The position numbers and the translations under genes are program-made. A stretch of DNA of 64,000 bases, taken from the NCBI RefSeq assembly GCF_037042905.1, contig NC_087253.1, forward strand, positions 14,627,501 to 14,691,500, read 5' to 3'. This document shows, piece by piece, positions 1 to 12,400 of the stretch. Each line of letters begins with the position of its first letter. Within the stretch, counting starts at the first letter, position 1. The stretch comes from Lytechinus pictus. Taxonomy: Eukaryota > Echinodermata > Echinoidea > Temnopleuroida > Toxopneustidae. The notes beneath the pieces were generated by a model. The model did no database searches, was not told the DNA's origin, and saw only the letters and a program-made list of their open reading frames with translations.

Positions 1-461
1 ACCCAGGGAAGCCACTTCAGTCCTGAAAACTGTTCTCCCAGCGGGCCCTGCTATTAATATTACCCCGGCAAGAAAGAAAGATAAAAAATGAAGAGATAAA
101 ATGACTAAGGGTTCATGAAAGAATGATTAAAGGACAAAATAAAAAATTTGGGATGGAAACTCCCACCACTTTTTTGTCCTGTTTGATTTCATTAATCTCA
201 CAATATAAATTGAAAATACAAGCTGAAATATAAAAAATAACTGAATTACAATTTTTGTGTGCAATAGCAAACTAATATAATGTAGGCCTACAATATGATT
301 TTTTAGTATTTTGATTAATTTCTTGGCAATTTTTAGCTAACTGCACATATTTGAATTTCTGATCAGATCGATCAGAAAAATAATTTTGCTAATTTTACTG
401 AAAAGAGAACCTTTGGATAAATATATTACTACATTATGAATTGATTCTATTTTATTTGCAG
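1..461 (+). other. Intron sequence of the kinesin gene
   Basis: AT-rich sequence upstream of the first recognisable exon, ending in the acceptor at 460-461. No P-loop exon or other coding segment is visible. The first 90 bases resemble a repeat tail but no boundary could be set. Confidence 0.4.
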
Positions 462-3400
462 AGCTTTATCAAGAATTTACAAATCTCTGGAGAATCAAAA
501 GTTCGATGAACTCTCCATCAAAGTTTCCTATATGGAGATTTACCAGGAAATTGGATACGACCTTTTGAACCCTACGACACGACCTGGAAACGTTGTCACA
601 CATCTACCCAAGGTATGTACTCTTATCCAGGTGCGGATCCAGGGATGGGGGTGATCTGCAGGCACAGACCCTGATTGAAACTTTGATCAACAAGTGGGTC
701 TCCACGCAAAGACTAGCACGTACAAAACTTGATAATTCAAGGGTGTAATTCAGTACACAAGGCATTAATAGGCTGCACATTCAGACCTTTTACTCGAGTG
801 AAAGATTTGCACAGCAGACTAGGATGGGAAGGGGGTGGCTGATGGGGGCCTTAACCACCCCCCCCCCCTAATATTTTATTTAGATTGTCAAATTTCCATG
901 GACTGGTGAGGGTTCCCTAAAGCAGCCATGCGGGAGGATAAACAATAAAAAATATTGCATCGAACCATGATCAATCATTGTTTTTATATGGTCTTATGCA
1001 CAGGTTTCCAATTGTTAGATCCTCCAACATGGCTGCTTGTGACACCATATGGGAACCCTCTGTTGCTTCTAAAGTGGTAGCTTTGATCTCTTGTTTCCTT
1101 TGTTTCTTAGGTCAGTGTCACTGATGGACCAAACAACTCTTGCACCGTACGCAACCTTTCTATGCATCTTGCAGCCGATGAACGTGTTGCTCAATCACTT
1201 CTCCTGCAAGGTCAAGCAAGCAGGAAGGTTGCTGAGACGCCCATGAACCAACGATCTTCCAGGTCCCATGCTGTGTTTACTATTTATGTCAAGACCCGAC
1301 AGAAGGACTCCCATGCAGTTAATATGTGAGTATCAAATTATGACATCAACAAAGGAATTTTAAGATCACTGCATTTGGTGGATCAAAAAAAATTGAACAA
1401 AAACAATTGAATGGCAATGCACTTATTTTGCATATACTCAAAATTATTGATGATTCTTTATGAGTAGCCTTACTTATTTCTTGAAGTGGTACATAGAAGT
1501 ACTGATGTTTTTTCCTGATTGCTGAAGAAAGCATGAATGCTTGCAAGCAAGTAACCAGAGGACCAAAGGTTTAGGGTCCTCTCCAAGGGACTTGGGGGTA
1601 TTTGACAAAGATTAACATGTGACTTAGAGTAATGTTTAAATGCCAACACGCATATGATACAGTATGTAACATGCAATCTAATCTTATTAATTAATACGTA
1701 GTAGCGCGTGTCCTTTTAGTAGGATTCAACAATTTTGGTGATGCCTTTTATACTGCACGCAGCTGGGATATTTTTGTGAAACACCCTCTCCCTCCTGGGA
1801 ATGAATGGAAGTATCCATTGATTTCTTAGCAATATTCTGTACTTGGTGTAGGTCAAAGCTGCATCTTGTGGATCTGGCTGGCTCCGAGCGGGTAGCGAAG
1901 ACGAAGATCGCCGGTCACCAGCTTCATGAAGCCAAGTCCATCAACCTTTCTCTTCATCACTTGGAAGGGGTCATCATCGCATTGCAGGGAGGTCATGGAG
2001 AGGGGTCGAAGGTCAAAGGTCGTAGGAGAGCTTTGAGTGCTGGTCCAGTCAGGAACAGAAGGTATGCAGTCGTGAAAGAATAAAAGATTGTAATTCAAAT
2101 CTTCTTGACGTTATGTGCCAATATAATTCTCTAATTGCAAAGCTTAATGACACTGACAATCCAAACACAGTCTAATTCTAAAACATCTCTTAAAGTGCTC
2201 TTTGTTTTTCTCTCATGGCATTCAAAATCAAATACATGTAGTTGTAAGCATTGTCTTAAATTGATCATTATAAGTATATTGATTATTGCAGTATTCTGAT
2301 GAGTTCACTATGTTTAGTCTATATTAAATTTCTGTCTCTATGATATATCTTAAATGAAGTCCCCCCCAAAAAAAAAAAGTGATGTTATGCTACATTTGAC
2401 CCCTCAAAAGTCATACCTTTCCATTTCATTTATATGTATGTGCACCGGCCATTAGGCAGCTTGATGAAAAAGATCTAGCTGTATTTTGTAAAATATAAGA
2501 GATTGATAATGGGAAAATTCTTTACTTTCTTTGTCACAAAATTATTTCAAAAATTCATAAATGAGGGTATCAAATACACACCATTTGCTATTCTGTCATT
2601 GCACATCCATCAAAGAAATCATTTTGTGTGATCTTTCAGGGTTGGGAGTGCCTCGAGCACACGTTCCTTGCCGTATCATAGGTCCATGTCCGTGGGTGGC
2701 CATCGTCATGTACCGTATCGTAACTCATTACTCACTATGGTCTTAAGAGATAGCCTTGGTAAGTTCATTTGTAGTCATAATGGTTCTTAAATAATAATAA
2801 TAATCACAGGCATTTGTATAGTGCCATCTATCTAGAAATAATCTATTCCAAGGCGCATTGTTATTATTATTATTATTACGCCAGCCTTAGCTCGAGCTGC
2901 CTTTCAGTGCTCGTGTATTAAAGGAATTAATCCTGCCGGGTACCCATTCTCCTCACCTGGGTCGAAAGCAGCACAGTGTGGATAAATTTCTTGCTGAAGG
3001 AATACACGCCATGGCTAGGATTCGAACCCACGACCCTCAGTTTGAAAGGCAAGAGCCACAACCACTAGACCACGACGCGTCCACACTTAACTATATACGC
3101 GCCCAAATACTAGCTAGTAGATATCATCATTATCATTAAAAACATTGATCATCATCATCATCAATATGATGGGGGCGTTGTGGTCTAATGGTTACGACTC
3201 TCGTCTTTCAATCTGAGGGGCGTGGGTTTGATTACCAGCCATGGCGTGTTTTCCTTCAGCAAGAAATTCAACCACACTGCTGTACTCAACCCAGGTGATG
3301 TCAATGGGTATCCGGTAGGGAGATATTTCTCGAAAGCTGTAATCTATTCAGTCATTCCCTTCATCATCGTCATTGAGATGCATCTTCTCCAATGTCATTA

Positions 3401-6400
3401 GCAGCACCATCATCTTATTTTCACTGTTATTGTGATTGAAATGTAATCATTGTCATCATCATCATCACTTTAATCATCATCATCATCACCACCACCATTA
3501 TCACCATTGTCAATGGTATCAGAATCCCATATCAATTGTGAATCGCCATCTGCTAATATTAGAGATGTCATTCTGATATGTTTAATGTTATATAATATCA
3601 GAATACTATTATTATTTTGATCAGGAGGAAACTGCCTGACAGCGATGATTGCTACCATATCAGCCGAGGAGATCAACCTGAGTGAATCTTTGTCAACTTG
3701 TCGCTTTGCCATGAGGGTAGCTGCTATTCAGAACAAGATAAGGTAGCTCCTAGTTACTGTAGATACAATTTCCTTCTTACACCCAGTAAACAGATCGCAT
3801 ATTCAATCTGAAAAAAATAACTTGGAAAAATCTGGAAACCAGCAGGATTTGAACCTGTCATCTGCATTTAAACTTCCCCAGCAAGCCTCTAACATTCCAT
3901 TCTATTGTCCATGGCGGACAATGAACGCAAGCCAGATAAAAAAATCAGAGGTACTAAGGTGTTTGTTCTTTTATCATGGCAACTGTGCCATATACTGATG
4001 GCCTGGTGGTATAGTCGCTGACAGGCAATCAGGTTCGATTGCCGCTGGATCCAAGATTTTTTCTGACTTATTTTCAGATCGAATATGCGATCTTATTTAC
4101 TGGGTGCAAGCCAGAAATTGTATCTACAATATCAGACTTTCCCAATAAGCCTTTAACAATCAATGTCTAGTGATTTGTTGAGCAATGGAGTTGATGGGTG
4201 TGTTGTATCCCAGGCATGTTGATGCTCCAGTCACACCATTGAACTGAATCCAAACTGATCAGTGGTATGTCATTGGAAATGACATAATGACTTTGGTCAG
4301 ATTGGAATCAGTTCCACAGGTGTGACTGTAACATAGCTCAAGTGACGTATTCAATGGTGGGAGGAGTGAGAATAATAGAATCAGGTCATAATGATTATGC
4401 TAATGGTGATGATGATGATGGCAATGATGATGATGATGATGATGATGATGACAATGGTGATGACGATGATGATCATCATCATCATGATCATGAAGATAAA
4501 ATCAGTGATGACGATGATGGTGGTGGTGATTTTGATGACTAATATGATTTTGATGATGATGAGTACAAATATTACATGTATAACATTGGGGAGGACAAAA
4601 AATGTCAAACAACAAGTTTAATGTTAAATCTATTAAAAACTGTGTATTATCTTTCCTCAGTCGTAATGAGGTCATCGATGACAAGACAATCATCGCCAGG
4701 TTAAGGAAGAAGATTGCCAACCTCGAAGAAGAAATCCTTGCCCTCAAAAGAAGAATTAGTGAAGATCATCATTTGAAGGTATCAAAAAGCCGAAGCTTTA
4801 CAAACGTTTCTTTTTTGCTTGCCTAATGTGTGTATATTATTATAATTCATTCTACATCCTCAGTAATCAATAACAATAAATTCAATAAATTTTAAACATG
4901 TGTGGTTGCAGTAGGGCTGAATAGAAACTTATAGGACGAATTTCTAAAACGCTTACATGTAAAATATCTTTAATAGTTCATCGCGAATCTTTAGCCTGAC
5001 AAATAGGTAGTCTTTAATCATCATGAAACAACCCCCCCCCCCACTTCCCTTCACTGGCGGATCCAGGGGGGACACAGCCAGCCTGTGGCCCCCCCCCCCC
5101 CCCTTTTGAGAAGCAAAAATTAAAATTTGTAATGTAAAAATGCCATTATCCCAGGACCAAAATCCAATTGAAACCAGTTGGATTTCCAACTGGTTTCAAT
5201 TGGTTTCAATTGGTTTCAACTGGTTTCAATTGGTTTTAACTGGAATTTAACAATTTCCAGTTGAAACCAATTGAAACCAGTTGGGCAACTGGAAATCCTA
5301 ACTGGAACCAGTTGGGTAACTGGAAATGACTTCCAATTGGGAATGATTTCTAACTGGAACCAGTTGAGTAACTGGAAATCCCAACTGGAACCAGTTGGGC
5401 AACTGGAAATCCTAACTGGAACCAGTTGGGTAACTGGAAATGACTTCCAATTGGAAATGATTTCTTACTGGAACCAGTTGAGTAACTGGAAATCCCAACT
5501 GGAACCAGTTGGGCAACTGGAAATCCTAACTGGAACCAGTTGGGTAACTGGAAATGACTTCCAATTGGAAATGATTTCTAACTGGAACCAGTTGGGCAAC
5601 TGGAAATCCTAACTGGAACCAGTTGGGTAACTGGAAATGACTTCCAACTGGAAATGATTTCTAACTGGAACCAGTTGAGTAACTGGAAATCCCAACTGGA
5701 ACCAGTTGGGCAACTGGAAATCCTAACTGGAACCAGTTGGGTAACTGGAAATGACTTCCAATTGGAAATGATTTCTTACTGGAACCAGTTGAGTAACTGG
5801 AAATCCCAACTGGAACCAGTTGGGCAACTGGAAATCCTAACTGGAACCAGTTGGGTAACTGGAAATGACTTCCAATTGGAAATGATTTCTAACTGGAACC
5901 AGTTGGGCAACTGGAAATCCTAACTGGAACCAGTTGGGTAACTGGAAATGACTTCCAACTGGAAATGATTTCTAACTGGAACCAGTTGGGTAACTGGAAA
6001 TCCTAACTTGAACCATTCAGTTGTGTAACTGGAAATCCTAACTGGTACCAATTGGGTAACTGAGATGACTTCTAACTGGAAAGATGGGTAACTGGAAATG
6101 AATTCTAATTGGAACCAGTTGGGTAACTGGAAATTATTTCCAATTGGTTTCTAATTGGAAATTTTCCAGTTACCCAACTGGATCCAATTGAAACCAGTTA
6201 ATTTGCATATTATTTGCCAGTGTGCACAGATTAATGTTTTATGAGATTAATCATCATTAACAATGTATCTATTTAATTCTTTACAATTTCAAGTACCACA
6301 CTTTTTAAAGATTAGTATTTAGAATACTTAGCAGTGAAAACCATGTTCATAAATGTTATAGATTATAATTAAAACAGATTAAAGGATAATTAGTACACCA

Positions 6401-9400
6401 CTAACTGTTACCAAATTACATCAAATAAAAGTACATATATTTGAAAATCTTCCATATAAATATATATATATGAAAGTCTGTATTTTATCAATGCCCTTTA
6501 CATTGGTATTAATAGACATATAACACTGCTTCTGTGTTGGCATGAGAAATAGTTACTGCAAATGCTAATTAATTTGTAACTAATTAAGTTCGTTCCAACT
6601 GGAAGTTCCAATTGGATCCAGTTGGAAACCAATTGGTTTCAACTGGTTCCAGTTGAAACCAGTTGCCTCCAATTGGTTTCAACTGGAACCAATTGAAACC
6701 AGTTGCCTCCAATTGGATTCAATTGGTTTTAATAGGGAAATTGGAACAACTGGAACCAATTGACAACAATTGCCAACTGGTTCCAGTTGCCCAATTGGTT
6801 TTAACTGGAACCAATTGGCAACTGGTTTTCAATTGGTTTTTAACTGGAACCAATTGGCAACTGGTTTTCAATTGGAACCAGTTGTTCCAATTTCCCTATT
6901 GAAACCAGTTGGCCAACTGGTTTCAATTGGTTTTGCCCTAATTGGTTTTAACTGGATTTTGGTCCTGGGTAAAACAGAGGTGTGCCCCCTCTTTTGAAAG
7001 TGAAGACCTTTTTTTGCTTGTCAATTTTTTTCAGGTACAAAATATCCTTAATTTTTGGTTAAATACCTTTTCCTTTTTTTTTTTTTTTGCTTGTCTCATT
7101 TTTCCTCCGAAAAATGTGCCCCCCCCCCCTTTGGAAAATCTGGATCCGCCCCTGCCTCCCTTAATAACTTTTCGAAAATTTATTTACAGATTGAGGCATC
7201 CAACGAGTTTACCACCAACAATCATCCAGCTGAATCCACTACTCACATCACATCATCTTCATCTATAAAAGGCCCTTCCTCATTGGCTCATGCCCCCAAG
7301 CCTTTGGTTGCACCAGCCAGTGGGAGTGGTCTTACCAGGGAAGGAAGGCAGCTCTGTGCTAGAATCATGCAAGGGTTCGTGAGTGGCAGAGTGACTGATC
7401 CGGTTTCATCTGGTAAGTGGACAAATTCTCTCCAGGGGTTGGTTTCACAAAAAGTTATTGAGTATGAATGTATTAATCACCTTCTGAAAGGCACCCTATG
7501 TGAGGAGTAAATTCAGAATAGTCTAGTTCTGAAGCCATGATGAGTAAAATAAATTCTTACATGTACTTCCAAATGATGGATAAAAATGGAAACACCTACA
7601 GTCCACCCCAATGCTTCACTGCAAATTGTTGAAACTCTTCTCAAACTGACTTCAACTAAAAATCAATAAGCTGTATAGTTCCCTAATAATGCTATCATTT
7701 AATTCACCCCTCCCCCTCCACCTCATTGACTGATCTGGGGCCCGTTGCAGAAAGAGTTGCAATCAATTGCAACTCTAAAAATCATGTGCAACTTGATTTT
7801 CAACCAATCAACAGTGCGCATTTGGGACTTGCGATTGATTTTTGGACATGCGTTTAAACGCAACTCTTTCTGCAACGGACCCCAGGTAAATCAACTGTGG
7901 ACATAATTCACTCCTTTTTTCAAATCCAATGTGTATAAATACCACTGACTCTGTCAGGAAAAGGAAGAGGTTTTAATCCTTTAAAACATGTTCATTCTTT
8001 AAACATTGTCAAGTTCTATTTAGGTGGTCTGTCTTTGACAGATCACCTATTAATTTCGTCAAAATTTTTCTTTATTTTTCTTTATTTTTAATGGCTACAT
8101 ATTTGTCGCCAAGATATCTCAAATTTGACGATGTCAATTTCATTGCATTTCATGTCATCAATAGCATCCGTCATGGAAACGCCAAAATAAGCTTTTCAAG
8201 GTCATCAGGTCATGATGACGTCATCTAGACGCCATTTTGTAAAATCACATTATCAATCATATCTCCATTATCAATTATTAAAAATTAACAATATTTACAT
8301 CACATTAACTTCAGGTTAAGGGTCATCAGGTCTTGTCATCAAAGGTCACCTGAAGGTCACGACGCGCGCGTACGTGCGCGTCAAAATTTAAAAATGCTCA
8401 AAATCACTTTTTGACCAAAGTGGAGTACGTTTCAGGTCATTTAAAGCATTTCAAAAATTTGCGCGCGCACATGTATGCGCGCGCGTTTTCGCGCGTAACG
8501 CCTTCAACGCAACACAGAAACACTGTTTTCTTTATATCATTGTATTGATAATATAATTTTGAGCAATTTGATACCTTGATCAACCTTCTACGACCATTAA
8601 TAACGAAATTAACACCCGTTAAAGTTTGCAGCACGTGTGCGCGCGAGCTCTCACTATAGGCCATATATGGGCAAAAACATGCCTATTGAAAATTCACTGT
8701 AGCTCTTTAAATAGTCCGTTGAGCCCCAATTTTTTTTTCATATATCGATAGAATATGAGTTGTAGATTTGATTTCATGTCACCATTGTCCCTCAATTATA
8801 TCATGACGTCATCAAAATGGCGTCGGAAGTCAAAATATCAATTTTCCTTGTTATGACGTCATAATAATTATGCAAATTAGGATTTGACTCCGTGAATATT
8901 GGTCAATTTTCGCCCAATTTTCGATATGATGTAGCTTAGGTCTTACTCTTTCTGAATTATTCCCTTTATTTTTCATTTTAATAAACAGATCATCCTGAAA
9001 AATGCAAATAATAAAGGCATGTCATTTTTACTCATTTTGCGTGTAATCTCTATGGGACATGACTTTTTCTCAAAACTAGATTCGACATTCCTCTATTTCG
9101 TGAGCCATATCTCCATTTTTTCTTGTCAGTTTTCCCTGAGCTTTTAGTATAATGTAGCTGAGATTCTAAGCTTTCGTAAATGTGCCCTCCATTTTTTGAT
9201 CAGATGCCGGGATCATGCCCGATTTTCACTTGCAAAATTGGAATTGTAATTCTCAAATTTGCTTACGTGTAATCTCTATGGGGAATATCGTGGCTCAATG
9301 GATAACGCATTTGACTTGCGTTCTCGGGGGCGCAGGTTCGAGTCCTGGGGTGAACAAGATGATTTTTTTTCCCTTTTTTTTTTCTTTTTACCACCTCGTA

Positions 9401-12400
9401 CATGATCCTTTATGATAATTAAAAGGTATAAAAGTTAAAATTTAGCAAGATAAAACAGATTATAATTACTTTTTTATATCACATGTATTGTCATATATCA
9501 AAGAGACCTTTTTACAGTGCTTTATCATCTCCCGTCTTTCACAAGTATTCCATCCATAATGAACATTCCGTTGTCATCATGAAGATCATATTCTGCATGA
9601 ACATGGTAATAGTGATCATGATGGCGAGAATAAGGACAGACCACCTAATTCGTCCGCATGACGAATTAAAATCTAGTCATTATTTTTATCTTCAAATCTT
9701 ATTCCACTATGAAGGTGTCTCAGATTTCTCCCGATTCCGAGAGTGCTTGAGGATTCTTCGGGAGATGATCCACCGTTCGTATGCTTACCATCAGAGATAC
9801 AACCCCGCCCTCCTCACAGATCAACAGCAAGGGTCAAAGGTCAAAAGGTCAGAAGAGAATGTTCCCAATGTGAAGAGGTCACCTGAAGGAGTGAAGGTCA
9901 AGTCAAGGTCAAGTACTGAGAAAGGTAATTCAAAATATTCTGATTTGGAGGGATTAATGATGCCCAGATAATTTCCACGTTGTCTACTAATTAAAATGGT
10001 GCTTAAAATTTAGTGAACCCCACCTGAAAATGAACATATTTAAAAGTGCTCAAGTTTTGCCATGTTATATTAAACTGTGGTGTTGGTGTTGAAATTTGGA
10101 TTGCTTCCCCTAGCTTCAAAACAAATTCTGAGTTTGTAAAACTGATCCAGATCATATTATTGACATCTCAATAACTAGTGAGTGACTTTTCAGGACCATC
10201 TTCATTTTATGTTCAGTGTTATACTCGTGTAATAATTGACCTAACACCAACACCAATAGGTCAACACTGAACTTGAAATCACCCAATGGAGTTGTAGAGC
10301 AGGAGCGGGTGAGAAGTCTAGATGTTTCAAGCAGGTTGACTGTTCATCCGCAGAAGAAAATTTGGTTCATAAACTGTTCATCTAATAGTAAAGACTGATG
10401 TTTCAGGGGATGTTTCAGGAAAATATTTGCAATTGATTACAAATTTGTGTTTGCAAATTGAAAATTGATGTTTCAATTGTCGCCATAAGATATTGAATTG
10501 TACTTCTTGGTGCAAAAAGCAGTCCAGCAATCGAGTGCAGATTTGCAATTTATTGCCAGACTCGTGATCGATTCAGGGATTCAAATTTTACTTGCAATTG
10601 ATTCCAAGTTTCTTGCAATGCTGCATAGGTGGTGTTAGATCAAGAGCATTAGGCCAGATATAGCCTTACTGGAAATTAGCCAAAATTGCAAATGTGATGA
10701 ATGTCAATGAGACCAAATATTTAGTAGACTACCTAGGCCATGTGGGATGAGACATTGCAAACAGACATATAAACAAAGTAGAAGTAGACTGAATCGCAGT
10801 TTGCCGTTTTATTTAATAATTGTAATATTTCTATATTCCAGGGCAATCCAAAGGTTACAAGTCACCGTTTGAGAGGAAAAGGGAGAAAGAAATCTCAAAG
10901 TTGAGTAAGAATGTCGAGACTCAGATCGCAGAACAGAAACAGCAACGGAAAGATCTGATGGAATTCAAAACCCTTCTCAAACAACAACAGTTGGAGAATG
11001 CTCTTAGAGACTTAAGGTAAGTTATTCAAGGATGTTAGAAAATTTGTTTGTTTATGTTTTCTTTCTGTCTCTGTGTTTTTCAAAGTTTATATCTTCATGC
11101 ATTCCTTCCTCCTTCCCCCTCTCTTCTGTCTTCCTTTCTTCCGATTTCTTTCTTTCTGTCTTTCTTGCTTTATTTCTTTATGCATTTCTTCCATGCTTCC
11201 ATCCTTCAGTCCTTCCTTCTTTCCTTCTTTTTGAAAGACCAGCTGATGACAGGTGAGCTGATAATTTTAACCTGTACTGTTAGATATTTGAAGTGCAATC
11301 GGCTTTTGAATAGTCAAACCACAATTTTGGACCAGAGTTTAAATATAACCCACGTTCAGAATACGAGCTTATGTCATACCCCATCATGCATTTCTTTCAT
11401 CTTTAAACAATATAAACCAAATTTTAATTAGGAGCAGAGATGATCTATATTTGATATATCTCATTCTCAATATTCTTTTTATGTTAACTTTGACAGGTTT
11501 TTGTTTTTGTTTTTTGTCTGTAGCAACAAGATCAGCATGACAACGGACCACTTAGACAAACAACAGGAGTTAGTAGAGAGTCTACGGCAGTGCAAAGCAA
11601 GCAGGGAACAGATAACAGCTGAGAAGATTGCACAGAAACAGCTGGCAAAGAGACTAGTCAGTATTCAACTTAATAGTACACCTTAGCCAAGTGTTAAGTG
11701 TATAACACTTCATCTAATTAATTCAGAATGAAACTTTTGAAACCAGTTGAATTGTATGAAAAGACAAATAAAAGAAATAGATCAACGAAAGTTGCAGAAT
11801 AAATTAATAAACAATACAAAAGTTATGAGCATTTGAATAATTAGATCATTATGCTATGGATATCCTATTCGCATCCTGACCAATATGTGTGATATCACAC
11901 ATGAATAAATTCCCTTTTACTTTTGTATATGTTGTATTTCACTTCAATTGTTCTGTAGGTACTAATTTAATTGATGCTTGCATTCAAATTGTTTTTACTG
12001 TGATATTAAGGAAAGGGTAAAATATATATAAGCAAGCTGTAAAAGATCATAAAAATATGTGGATATTTAAGCAATCATGGTTATAATATACTGTGTAAGA
12101 TGTAAAACAATACCATGTATTGAATATCAAATAATTGATTTTATTTCTTTTATTTTGTCCAGGCAAAGTACGAGAAGAGATATCAGCTCGCTCTAGAGCA
12201 CCTCCAGATCGTCCGCAACCACATCGAGCTTCAGGGCAGGGTCTCTAAGGCAAGACAATCGACCAATCACAACACTTCTACCAGACAGGATGTCACCAGC
12301 CTGGATGTCATTAGCCAATCGGATTCAAGTTCCCATCCTTCTAGCCAGTCTGAACCAGTATTTCATCCTACCAGGCACATGTCATCTCCAAGACAAGGGA

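Larger units (their letters stand above)
5052..7154. mobile_element. hAT-type MITE interrupted by a nested 1.8-kb element
   Basis: Left end CACTGGCGGATCCAGG and right end TGGATCCGCCCCTG are terminal inverted repeats. Flanking 8-mers CTTCCCTT (5044-5051) and CCTCCCTT (7155-7162) match at 7 of 8 positions, fitting the 8-bp target duplication of hAT elements. The outer halves, 5052-5148 and 6970-7154, together align with the uninterrupted 258-bp copy at 44687-44944. The right end lies 35 bp upstream of the kinesin exon at 7190. Confidence 0.8.

Noticed and set aside
5271..5923. Long open frames with Trp/Asn/Gln repeats
   Set aside because: They arise from the 31-bp word array, occur inside a mobile element in an intron, and have no recognisable domain.
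5270..6130. Possible CRISPR-like array
   Set aside because: There are no unique spacers; the whole unit repeats at 311 bp, and the host is eukaryotic.
9282..9352. Functional arginine tRNA gene
   Set aside because: The T arm is good, but the acceptor and anticodon stems do not pair.
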